Below, piece by piece: positions 34,090 through 42,535 of a stretch of DNA of 64,000 nucleotides. The position numbers were made by a program, and so were the translations under genes. Below the pieces are notes generated by a model. That model saw only the letters and a program-made list of their open reading frames with translations. It was not told where the DNA came from and made no database searches. Origin of the DNA: Flavobacteriaceae bacterium PS02334. Its GTDB lineage: Bacteria > Bacteroidota > Bacteroidia > Flavobacteriales > Flavobacteriaceae. The stretch lies in NCBI GenBank assembly GCA_029959295.1, contig JASCOH010000007.1, forward strand, positions 62,001-126,000. Reading direction: 5' to 3'. Each line of letters opens with the position of its first letter. Within the stretch, counting starts at the first letter, position 1.

Positions 34090-35115
34090 TTAATGGTCTT
34101 CATCTAAAATCTTGATCATCTTGAATGATTTCAAAAGATGGAATAATCCGGGAAGAATTAAAAATCCTCCGATTAAAAGTGAAATTCCTAGTACTTCAAT
34201 GACTTTATCAGGAGCCACATTATCTAAAAGGCTGATTGAACCTGAATCTGTAATTATAATATCAGGATAATGTGCCAAAAGTGCAGCCGAAATAATCAGC
34301 AAAACTTGGAGTCCGGCGAAGAAACGGCACAAGATATGCTCTCCTTTTCTGATACTATACCAAAGTGGAAAAAGCAAGATGGCAGAAAGAAAAACCAGTC
34401 CTATTGCATTGTAATTATTTAGAAAATCTACCACGAAAGCATGATTTCCGGCATAGCCTACCACTAAAACTACAAGCCCGAAAAACACAACCGCATAAGT
34501 TGCAATTATTGCTTTTCGAATGTAAAGCTTTCTGTTTTGTTGATCTACTTCTCCGATTAAGAATGTTGCTGCTAAAAAGACACAAAGCGCTGCGAAGAAC
34601 AATCCAATTACGATTGGAAAGGCGTCAAACCAAGGTGCTATGAAAAAAGTAACAAAATCTCCATTAGGATTATTTTCCATAGTTTTTATATTGCCGCTTA
34701 ATAAGGCACCAAAAGTCATTCCGAGAAATATCGGAGTAACCAAGCAGGAAAACTCAAACATTTTATCATAAAGCAATTGCGACTTGTCTTTTACAGCGTC
34801 ATAATGGCGAAAGACGAATGCGACGCCGCGAAGCGTAATGCCGAGCAAAACCAAGGTCAGCGGAATGTGCAGATAGACAACCAAAATATTATAATACGCC
34901 GGAAAGGCAATCCATAGAATTACGATTAAAATAATAATCCAAATGTGGTTGGCTTCCCAAACGGGTCCCATGACACTGTAAACCGTTTTTTTGATGAGCT
35001 TTTTATTCTCTTTGGAAGAAAAAAGTTCAAGAATTCCAGCACCAAAATCAGCGCCTCCCAAAAGTACATACAGAAAAAAGGAAAATACGGTAAAAAATAA
35101 AACGACGTACAACAT
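34090..35115 (-). CDS. cydB: Cytochrome bd ubiquinol oxidase subunit II
   Basis: CydB pairs with CydA in the bd-type terminal oxidase, which reduces oxygen with quinol and has high oxygen affinity. The 341-residue protein has eight or nine TM segments, starting MLYVVLFFTVFSFFLYVLLGGADFGAGI, the typical N-terminus, and VMGPVWEANHIWIIILIVILW. It starts three bases after the cydA stop, so the two are translated from one message. No cydX or cydCD genes are adjacent. Confidence 0.95.
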   Translation of the reverse strand: MLYVVLFFTVFSFFLYVLLGGADFGAGILELFSSKENKKLIKKTVYSVMGPVWEANHIWIIILIVILWIAFPAYYNILVVYLHIPLTLVLLGITLRGVAFVFRHYDAVKDKSQLLYDKMFEFSCLVTPIFLGMTFGALLSGNIKTMENNPNGDFVTFFIAPWFDAFPIVIGLFFAALCVFLAATFLIGEVDQQNRKLYIRKAIIATYAVVFFGLVVLVVGYAGNHAFVVDFLNNYNAIGLVFLSAILLFPLWYSIRKGEHILCRFFAGLQVLLIISAALLAHYPDIIITDSGSISLLDNVAPDKVIEVLGISLLIGGFLILPGLFHLLKSFKMIKILDEDH

Positions 35116-35118
35116 AGC

Positions 35119-36420
35119 CTAATTTTTAGAGTTATTCAAGACTTTGATCTGGCGGCTCATCAGCCAAGTTACTGCAATTGCAAGCACGGTGTACAAAACT
35201 ACGTAGAGGTAAAAACTATAAATCATTCCAGGCATTGGCGTGACGGCGTCTTTGGTTCGCATCACATTATGGATAATCCACGGCTGGCGACCAACTTCGG
35301 TTACAATCCATCCAGCCTCAAGGGCGATAAATCCGACAGGTGCGAGACAGGCAAAAAATAGCCAGTATTTTTTACTTTCCTGCCACTTTTTCTTTTTTAT
35401 ACTTAGGAAATAAAAAATTCCGGAGAAAAGCATTAGCGTTCCTAAACCCACCATGATTTGGAAGGCATAATGCGTAATGGCAACTGGCGGACGGTCTTCT
35501 TTCGGGAAATCATTTAAACCTTTTACGGTAGCATTAAAATCTCCGAAAGACATAAAAGACAGCATTTTAGGTATCTCAATTTTATAAGATACTTCTTGGG
35601 TTTCTTCGTTGACAATTCCTCCGATATAAAGCGGCGCACCTTTTTCAGTGTCATAATGCGCTTCTAAAGCGGCGAGTTTTGCCGGCTGTCTTTGGGCAAT
35701 ATCTTTTGCAGAAAGGTCGCCACTCAAAGGTTGCAATAAAGCGGCAACAGCTCCGATGCTGATGGCGATTTTGAAAGCGGCTTTGTGTAAGATTACATTT
35801 CTATTTTTATAAACTTGGTAGGCGTGAATTCCGGCAACAGCAAAACTGGTCGCTGCGAAAGCCGCCAACGTCATGTGCAAGGCTTGCGTAAACCAAGCTG
35901 GATTTAAAAAAGCTTTTACGGGATCAATATTTAGAAATTTTCCGTCGATGTAGTCAAAACCTGAAGGCGCGTTCATCCAGCTGTTTGCGGAAACTACTAA
36001 TATTCCGGATAAAACACCGGAAACTCCGACAATAATTCCGGTAAACCAGTGAAATCTTTCTGGAATTTTGTTCCATCCGTAAAGGTAAAAACCTAAAGCT
36101 AGGGCTTCTATAAAAAAAGCGGCGCCTTCGAGAGAGAACGGCATTCCGATAATTGGTCCGGCGTGTTTCATGAATTCTGGCCATAACAAACCTAATTCGA
36201 AGGACAAGGCGGTTCCGGAAACGGCTCCGGTTACGAAGAAAATTGCCACGCCTTTCTGCCAAGATTTGGTCAGGGAGAGAAAAACAGGATTTCGGGTTTT
36301 GAGGAATTTGTAATGCGAAATTACCATGAAGAACGGCATCACCATTCCGATACAGGCAAAAACAATGTGAAAGATTAGCGTGAATGCCATTTGCATTCTG
36401 GCAGCATCGAGATTTTCCAT
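35119..36420 (-). CDS. cydA: Cytochrome bd ubiquinol oxidase subunit I, short Q-loop form
   Basis: CydA carries hemes b558, b595 and d and the quinol site. Heme ligands are recognisable: H18 (b595/d) and H182 in QALHMTLA (b558), with acidic E98 and E105 of the proton path. GRQPW is present near residue 375. The length, 433 residues against 522 in E. coli, reflects a short Q-loop, as in the cyanide-insensitive oxidase group. A -7 promoter element lies 29 bases upstream of the ATG. Confidence 0.95.
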   Translation of the reverse strand: MENLDAARMQMAFTLIFHIVFACIGMVMPFFMVISHYKFLKTRNPVFLSLTKSWQKGVAIFFVTGAVSGTALSFELGLLWPEFMKHAGPIIGMPFSLEGAAFFIEALALGFYLYGWNKIPERFHWFTGIIVGVSGVLSGILVVSANSWMNAPSGFDYIDGKFLNIDPVKAFLNPAWFTQALHMTLAAFAATSFAVAGIHAYQVYKNRNVILHKAAFKIAISIGAVAALLQPLSGDLSAKDIAQRQPAKLAALEAHYDTEKGAPLYIGGIVNEETQEVSYKIEIPKMLSFMSFGDFNATVKGLNDFPKEDRPPVAITHYAFQIMVGLGTLMLFSGIFYFLSIKKKKWQESKKYWLFFACLAPVGFIALEAGWIVTEVGRQPWIIHNVMRTKDAVTPMPGMIYSFYLYVVLYTVLAIAVTWLMSRQIKVLNNSKN

Positions 36421-36448
36421 AGAAAGCGTTTTTTAAATGGACTTCCTA

Positions 36449-36456
36449 CAAAGATA
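36449..36456 (-). promoter_or_regulatory. -7 promoter element of cydAB
   Basis: TATCTTTG on the minus strand matches TAnnTTTG; the predicted leader is short. The -33 element is only TTT. Confidence 0.5.
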
Positions 36457-36632
36457 CTTGATATGCCTTTTTAAAGCTAATGGAAAAGGGTATAAAAGTT
36501 TTAGTTTCCAGCGATTTACAGAGATGTTTCCGAATTAAGATTATAATTATGCAGAACGATTTTTTAGACGGAATTTCTTGTAAAAGAGAAGCAATTTTAT
36601 TCTTATTTGGAGATATTTCGCAAAGAGAAAAT

Positions 36633-37130
36633 TTATTCTTTATAAAGTTCGTAATTGAGTTTCGCTAAAAAGTAAGTTATAAATCCAACGGGAATCATCG
36701 CCCAATAAGTAAAAAACGGAATTTCTGTGTGAAAAAATATTCTTGTAATTAAGGCATAAGCCGAGAAAAGAAAACCTCCTGAAAGCAAGACAGCTACAGA
36801 TAAAATGGCATCTTTTTTTTCTTTGTAATAACGAATGGCGATGAAAGCAATCGCAAGCAAAACTACAAAAGCGAGTGCTTTAAAAGCTACAGAATCAAGC
36901 ACATTTATAAAAAACATAGCGACAACCATCAAAACAAACAAGTAAATAAAAGAGGGAAAAAAGTAAATCATGTTGAGCACAATTCTATCGTCTGCGGCAT
37001 CTAACTGCTTTGACATTTCTTCGTTGATTTCGGAAACGTCAAAACCTTCCATAGTCAGTCTTTCTATGGTTTCTTTACGAGTGTAATTATTTCTTGTGTA
37101 ACGTTCTAGTTCTTTTTTGAGGTCTTTCAT
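36633..37130 (-). CDS. Hypothetical membrane protein with a cytosolic N-terminus
   Basis: A 165-residue protein. Residues 1-45 are charged and helical (a KELERYTRNNYTRKETIERL segment resembles a small helical domain); four TM segments follow (about 50-70, 78-98, 108-128 and 135-158). I recognise no family. It follows the 148-residue hypothetical gene by 54 bases on the same strand and may be co-transcribed. Function unknown. Confidence 0.65.
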   Translation of the reverse strand: MKDLKKELERYTRNNYTRKETIERLTMEGFDVSEINEEMSKQLDAADDRIVLNMIYFFPSFIYLFVLMVVAMFFINVLDSVAFKALAFVVLLAIAFIAIRYYKEKKDAILSVAVLLSGGFLFSAYALITRIFFHTEIPFFTYWAMIPVGFITYFLAKLNYELYKE

Positions 37131-37184
37131 TTTGGACGTGTTTGTTTTTATAACGGAAAATATAGTTTCACGGAATTTGAAAAT

Positions 37185-37631
37185 TTACAAGATTTCTTTC
37201 CAATTATTAAATTCGAAAGTTCCTGTTTTCTTTTCAAAATCTATCATTTTATCTGCTAATTCCTGCATTTCTGAAGCATGGTCCATATTTTTCACAATGG
37301 CTTCAATGATATGATCTCGGGAAAATTCTATTTGATCTTCAATCTTTTTTCCGGTAATGTTAATTCTTTCTTCTAATACCTTAAGCGATTCATTCAGTTC
37401 TTTCTTTAAAACAGAAAGATTTTCAAATTCAATTCTTCTAGCGATTAGCGATTGCAATTCTTTTTCTTCATTAGGATTTTTTCCGTCGATAATTGCCATT
37501 TCCGTAAAAACATCTTCAGTGGCTTTCATGATTTCAATTTGAAGCTCATCTTCCTGCATCGAACTCCACTGCAGGAATAAATCGAAAGTTTTATTTTCTA
37601 AATGTTTAATAATTTCTAGATGGTAGTTCAT
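37185..37631 (-). CDS. Hypothetical coiled-coil protein
   Basis: A 148-residue cytosolic, acidic, almost wholly helical protein with heptad-rich stretches around ENLSVLKKELNESLKVLEERI. No catalytic or metal motif is evident. It precedes the four-TM protein by 54 bases. The family is unrecognised; partner binding is plausible but unsupported. Confidence 0.62.
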   Translation of the reverse strand: MNYHLEIIKHLENKTFDLFLQWSSMQEDELQIEIMKATEDVFTEMAIIDGKNPNEEKELQSLIARRIEFENLSVLKKELNESLKVLEERINITGKKIEDQIEFSRDHIIEAIVKNMDHASEMQELADKMIDFEKKTGTFEFNNWKEIL

Positions 37632-37677
37632 ATTTTGAATTTTTGGATTATACAGTACAAAAATACTTGATTAAAAG

Positions 37678-37708
37678 AAAAGACCTCTCTTTCGAAAGGT
37701 CTTTTTTT
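37678..37708 (-). terminator. Terminator of the IcmF-type mutase gene
   Basis: AAAGACCT and AGGTCTTT pair with T residues on the 3' side of the minus strand. Confidence 0.75.
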
Positions 37709-37716
37709 AGCATAAT

Positions 37717-37745
37717 ATTGAGATTGCTTCGTTCCTCGCAATGAC
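37717..37745 (-). repeat. Short repeat word in the 3' untranslated region of the mutase gene
   Basis: On the minus strand it reads GTCATTGCGAGGAACG followed by AAGCAATCTC, a palindromic word that I recall from intergenic DNA of many bacteria. It begins two bases after the mutase stop codon and precedes the terminator. Confidence 0.6.
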
Positions 37746-37747
37746 TA

Positions 37748-40700
37748 TTACATATTCCTTCTATATTGTCCGCCCACTTCAAACAGCGAAGAAGTAATTT
37801 CTCCTAAAGAACAGATTTTTGTGGCTTCCATCAATTGCGCAAAGATATTCTTGTTATTAATCGCAACATCTTGAATGATTCCCAACTGTTCTTGCGTTTT
37901 ATCCGCGTGAAATTTATGCAGGCTGTCCAAAGTCTGAATCTGGAATTGCTTCTCCTCTTCACTTGCACGAATCACTTCCGCAGGAATCACAGTAGGCGAA
38001 CCTTTAGAACTCAAGAATGTATTTACGCCAATAATCGGGAATTCGCCCGTGTGTTTCAGCATTTCATAATACATACTTTCCTCTTGAATTTTAGAACGTT
38101 GGTACATAGTTTCCATTGCACCAAGTACGCCACCTCTTTCGGTAATTCTGTCAAATTCTAATAAAACGGCTTCTTCCACCAAATCCGTCAATTCTTCAAT
38201 GATGAACGAACCTTGAATTGGATTTTCGTTTTTCGCAAGACCTAATTCTTTGTTGATAATCAACTGAATGGCCATTGCTCTACGAACCGATTCTTCAGTT
38301 GGCGTGGTAATCGCTTCGTCATAAGCATTGGTATGCAATGAGTTACAGTTATCATAGATTGCATATAACGCTTGCAAAGTCGTACGGATATCATTGAAAT
38401 CAATCTCTTGGGCATGCAACGAACGGCCTGAAGTTTGAATATGGTATTTCAACATCTGGGCTCTTTCGTTCGCTCCGTATTTGTTTTTCAAGGCTTTCGA
38501 CCAGATTTTTCTCGCCACACGGCCAATCACTGCATATTCAGGATCGATTCCGTTGGAGAAAAAGAACGACAAGTTTGGTCCAAAATCGTTGATGTCCATT
38601 CCACGGCTCAAATAATATTCAACGTAAGTGAAACCATTTGCAAGTGTAAACGCCAATTGCGTAATTGGATTCGCTCCTGCTTCCGCAATATGATAACCTG
38701 AAATCGAAACCGAATAGAAATTTCTGATGTTATTTGTAATAAAATATTCCTGAACGTCGCCCATCAATCTCAAGGCAAATTCTGTAGAGAAAATACAAGT
38801 GTTCTGCGCTTGGTCTTCCTTTAAAATATCCGCTTGAACCGTTCCACGAACTTGTGAAAGTGTTCTGACTTTAATTTCTTCGTAAACCTCTTTTGGTAAA
38901 ACCAAATCTCCGGTAACACCCAAAAGCATCAAGCCTAAACCGTTATTACTTTCTGGAAGATCTCCGTTGTAACGAGGTCTTTCCAAACCTTTTTTCTTGT
39001 AAATCTCATCGATGATAGCTTCCACTTCATCTTCAAGATTATTATCTTTGATGTAAATTTCACACTGCTGATCAATCGCCGCGTTCATAAAGAAACCAAG
39101 CAACATCGGAGCCGGACCGTTAATAGTCATACTCACAGATGTCAGCGGATGTGCCAAATTGAAACCAGAATATAATTTTTTAGCATCATCCAGACAACAG
39201 ATGGAAACTCCGGCATTACCGATTTTTCCATAAATATCTGGACGAAGATGCGGATCATTTCCGTATAAAGTAACACTGTCAAAAGCCGTTGACAGACGTT
39301 TTGCAGGCAAACCAGCACTCACATAATGGAAACGCTTGTTCGTTCTTTCCGGACCGCCTTCTCCGGCAAACATTCTTGACGGATCTTCGCCTTCACGCTT
39401 GAAAGGATACAAACCTGACGTAAAAGGAAATTCTCCCGGAACATTTTCTTGCAGGTTCCATTTTAAAATATCACCCCAAGCTTCGTATTTAGGCAAGGCC
39501 ACTTTCGGAATCTGTGAATGCGATAAGGATTCGGTATGGGTTGCAATTTTGATTTCCTTGTCACGCACTTTAAAAGTATAGACAGGATTCTTGTATTTGT
39601 TTACTTTTTCGTCCCAAGTCAAGATGATTTCCCAGTTGTATGGATCTAAATCCATCTTCACTTTATCGAATTGGTTCAAGAGCAAATTCAGGAAGATTCT
39701 GTTTTCGTCTCCCTCGACTGCGCTCGGGATGACAGTACTGTCGTCTATTCCAACTTTAGTAATTTCAGGTTTTTTACCCGAAACGGATTCGATAGTTTTG
39801 AAAATTCCGTATAATTTTTGAGCGACTTGCTGTTGTGTCAAAGCAGTCGCATCGTATTTTCTATTGTTTTCAGCAATTTCAGAAAGATAGCGTGTTCTGT
39901 GAGGCGGAATCACGAAGATTTTCTCGCTCATTTCACGTGTAATTTCAAAAGTAGAAACCAAATCAGATTCGGTTTTTTCTACAATCTTATCCATGATTGC
40001 TTTGTAAAGCGTATTCATTCCAGGATCGTTGAACTGCGAAGCAATTGTCCCGAAAACCGGCAAATCATCTGGATTCGCATCCCAAAGATTGTGATTTCTC
40101 TGGAATTGTTTCTTCACGTCTCGCAAAGCATCCAAAGAACCTCTTTTGTCAAACTTATTGATGGCAACTAAGTCAGCAAAATCAAGCATGTCGATTTTTT
40201 CTAATTGCGTTGCGGCACCAAATTCAGGTGTCATTACGTATAGTGAAACATCCGAATGGTCCATAATCTCCGTATCAGATTGTCCGATTCCTGAAGTTTC
40301 TAGGATAATAATATCATATTTCGCTGCTTTCAAGACTTGAATCGCTTCGGCAACATATTTTGACAAAGCCAAATTCGATTGACGCGTTGCCAATGAACGC
40401 ATATAAACGCGAGGATTGTTGATCGCATTCATTCGGATTCTGTCTCCCAATAAAGCACCACCTGTTTTTCTCTTTGAAGGATCGACAGAAATCAATCCGA
40501 TAGTTTTTTCTGGAAAATCAATTAGAAATCTTCGAACCAATTCATCAACCAAAGAAGATTTCCCTGCTCCACCCGTTCCGGTAATTCCAAGAACTGGAAT
40601 CTTGCTGGTTTCATTTTGTTTGTGAATGGTATCAAATGCTTCCTTTGCAATTTCTGGAAAATTTTCTGCAGAAGAAATCAAACGAGCGATTGCCGTTGGA

Positions 40701-41185
40701 TTTTTGTCTTCCAAATGATTAAGTTCTCCGTTCAATTTATCTCCGATTGGGTAATCCGATTTCTGAACCAAATCATTGATCATTCCTTGCAAACCTAGTT
40801 CACGTCCGTCATCTGGAGCATAAATTCTTGTAATTCCATAATCCTGTAATTCCTTGATTTCGTCCGGAAGAATTACACCTCCACCGCCGCCGAAAATTTT
40901 GATATGCCCTGCCCCTTTTTCATTCAGCAAGTCATACATATATTTGAAATATTCATTATGCCCACCTTGATAAGAAGTCATCGCGATTGCATTTGCATCT
41001 TCTTGAATGGCCGTATTTACAACTTCTTCCACACTTCGGTCGTGACCCAAATGGATTACTTCCACACCCGTTGACTGGATGATTCTTCGCATTATATTGA
41101 TAGCAGCATCATGTCCGTCAAAAAGCGCTGCCGCAGTTACGATTCTTACTTTATTTTTAGGAATATAAGGTTTTGCTTGTTCCAT
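37748..41185 (-). CDS. icmF: Fused isobutyryl-CoA mutase (IcmF): B12 domain, G-protein chaperone and mutase domain
   Basis: IcmF interconverts isobutyryl-CoA and n-butyryl-CoA using adenosylcobalamin. The domains are in the known IcmF order. The B12-binding domain (about 12-135) has its cobalt ligand His25 in DGHD. The GTPase chaperone (about 195-440) has Walker [10 protein letters not shown] at 203-211 and NKFD at 343-346. A linker (440-610) leads to a TIM-barrel mutase. Where methylmalonyl-CoA mutases have Arg in VRNTY, this has Gln794 (AQNTC), as in isobutyryl-CoA mutases; SGYHIAEAG (829-837) contains the active-site His. The linker holds VIPSAVEG from a repeat. Confidence 0.9.
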   Translation of the reverse strand: MEQAKPYIPKNKVRIVTAAALFDGHDAAINIMRRIIQSTGVEVIHLGHDRSVEEVVNTAIQEDANAIAMTSYQGGHNEYFKYMYDLLNEKGAGHIKIFGGGGGVILPDEIKELQDYGITRIYAPDDGRELGLQGMINDLVQKSDYPIGDKLNGELNHLEDKNPTAIARLISSAENFPEIAKEAFDTIHKQNETSKIPVLGITGTGGAGKSSLVDELVRRFLIDFPEKTIGLISVDPSKRKTGGALLGDRIRMNAINNPRVYMRSLATRQSNLALSKYVAEAIQVLKAAKYDIIILETSGIGQSDTEIMDHSDVSLYVMTPEFGAATQLEKIDMLDFADLVAINKFDKRGSLDALRDVKKQFQRNHNLWDANPDDLPVFGTIASQFNDPGMNTLYKAIMDKIVEKTESDLVSTFEITREMSEKIFVIPPHRTRYLSEIAENNRKYDATALTQQQVAQKLYGIFKTIESVSGKKPEITKVGIDDSTVIPSAVEGDENRIFLNLLLNQFDKVKMDLDPYNWEIILTWDEKVNKYKNPVYTFKVRDKEIKIATHTESLSHSQIPKVALPKYEAWGDILKWNLQENVPGEFPFTSGLYPFKREGEDPSRMFAGEGGPERTNKRFHYVSAGLPAKRLSTAFDSVTLYGNDPHLRPDIYGKIGNAGVSICCLDDAKKLYSGFNLAHPLTSVSMTINGPAPMLLGFFMNAAIDQQCEIYIKDNNLEDEVEAIIDEIYKKKGLERPRYNGDLPESNNGLGLMLLGVTGDLVLPKEVYEEIKVRTLSQVRGTVQADILKEDQAQNTCIFSTEFALRLMGDVQEYFITNNIRNFYSVSISGYHIAEAGANPITQLAFTLANGFTYVEYYLSRGMDINDFGPNLSFFFSNGIDPEYAVIGRVARKIWSKALKNKYGANERAQMLKYHIQTSGRSLHAQEIDFNDIRTTLQALYAIYDNCNSLHTNAYDEAITTPTEESVRRAMAIQLIINKELGLAKNENPIQGSFIIEELTDLVEEAVLLEFDRITERGGVLGAMETMYQRSKIQEESMYYEMLKHTGEFPIIGVNTFLSSKGSPTVIPAEVIRASEEEKQFQIQTLDSLHKFHADKTQEQLGIIQDVAINNKNIFAQLMEATKICSLGEITSSLFEVGGQYRRNM
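39710..39734 (-). repeat. Palindromic repeat word inside the mutase coding sequence
   Basis: On the minus strand it reads TGTCATCCCGAGCGCAG then TCGAGGGA and encodes V-I-P-S-A-V-E-G (residues 485-492) in frame. Known from other genomes as an intergenic palindromic element; that it lies in a gene is unusual. Confidence 0.75.
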
Positions 41186-41343
41186 TTTGAAATATCTGTC
41201 AATTTTAGGTGTGCAATTTACGAAATCTTTAAAAATTTGGTCATAAAATTATTCCAAAGTAAAAATTCTTTTCGTTGCAATAAGCTATTTTTTTAAAGCG
41301 CTTTTTATTAATTAGTATTTTAGCGATCAAATTCTGATGAAAT

Positions 41344-42426
41344 ATGAGCCGTAAAAAGTTCCACACCTTTGACTTTTTTCGATTTTTTGCTTTTTTCAAG
41401 GTGTTTTTACTGCATCTTCCCATCGTTGCGTTTCCATTTTTTAATTTTATAAAATCAGGTGGCGAAATTGGCGTTTATTTCTTCTTTGTTTTAAGCGGTT
41501 TTTTAATTACCTACATCATCTTGCATGAAAAACAACAAACCGGAACTATCAATCTCAAGAATTTCATGTCGCGAAGAATTCTGAGAATCTGGCCACTTTT
41601 TTACATAATGATTTTGTTTGCGTTTGTTACTCCGAAAATCCTTGGCGGTTTAAATCTTCCTAGTTCTTCTGAAGGTTATGCCCCAGATTGGTTGCTTTCA
41701 GTTCTTTTTCTGGAGAATTATAAAATGATTTTTACGAACAGTTTTCCGAATGTTTCGCCTTTGCGCGTGATGTGGTCGCTTTGCGTGGAAGAACATTTTT
41801 ATATTATTTGGGGAGTCGCTTTGTATTGCATACGCCTGAAAAAAGCGCATCTTCTTATTATTGCTGCGATAATTATTGCCAATATTTCGAGGTTTGTTTT
41901 TTATGTAAACGACCTTCCTTTTTTGGATGTTTTTACCAATTTAGACTATTTTGCCTATGGCGCAATTCCGGCTTTGCTTTTAATTGACAAAGAAAACCAG
42001 GTGATTGAATTCATAAAAAACATCCCTTTATTGTATAAAAAAGCATTTTTATTGCTGACAATATTATATGTAATCATTTCGCCAAATTTTGAATTCCCTT
42101 TTAAAATATTGATTGAGCCAACTATTTACGGTCTTTTATTCTGTACATTAATCTTTTTGATACTTCCTGAAGACAGCAAAATAAGGGCAAGCGACAGGAA
42201 TATTTTTAGCATTTTAGGAATTTACACTTACGGGCTTTATCTTACGCACACCATCGTAATCAATCTTTTTGTAAAGATTTTTGACAAACTAAAACTTTCC
42301 ATTGACGAAATTTGGAATGCAATTTTATTTGGAATTCTGACTTTGGGATTTACAATTATTGCAAGCATAATTTCCTATAAATTAATCGAAAAACCTTTTT
42401 TGCAATTAAAAAAATATTTCAAATAA
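41344..42426 (+). CDS. Membrane acyltransferase (family 3, OafA/YrhL-like)
   Basis: A 360-residue protein with about ten TM segments. It opens with the family signature RFFAFFKVFLLHLPI, followed by FVLSGFLITYIIL; MSRRILRIWPLFYIM and WSLCVEEHFYIIW match the conserved central loops, the latter with the WSLxxExxFY acceptor motif. Members acetylate sugars of O-antigen, exopolysaccharide or peptidoglycan from the cytosolic side. Its substrate is unknown. It diverges from the IcmF gene (158-base gap). Confidence 0.9.
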   Translation: MSRKKFHTFDFFRFFAFFKVFLLHLPIVAFPFFNFIKSGGEIGVYFFFVLSGFLITYIILHEKQQTGTINLKNFMSRRILRIWPLFYIMILFAFVTPKILGGLNLPSSSEGYAPDWLLSVLFLENYKMIFTNSFPNVSPLRVMWSLCVEEHFYIIWGVALYCIRLKKAHLLIIAAIIIANISRFVFYVNDLPFLDVFTNLDYFAYGAIPALLLIDKENQVIEFIKNIPLLYKKAFLLLTILYVIISPNFEFPFKILIEPTIYGLLFCTLIFLILPEDSKIRASDRNIFSILGIYTYGLYLTHTIVINLFVKIFDKLKLSIDEIWNAILFGILTLGFTIIASIISYKLIEKPFLQLKKYFK

Positions 42427-42535
42427 TCCCTAAAAAAGCAGACATTTTTAAAATTCTTCGAAATTCAGAAGATTTTGTAACTACATTTTTATAAATTTAA
42501 GATTATATTTACAAAGAAACTCTAATTTTTTAAGA

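Noticed and set aside
36480-36668. 62-codon plus-strand frame between cydA and the hypothetical membrane gene
   Set aside because: It overlaps the end of the minus-strand gene, lacks a promoter or motif, and reads through the probable cydA regulatory region.
37717-37745. Insertion sequence end
   Set aside because: No transposase frame and no target-site duplication can be seen; it is a short repeat word only.
39818-40171. 117-codon plus-strand frame opposite IcmF
   Set aside because: Antisense to a conserved domain of IcmF with no independent signals.
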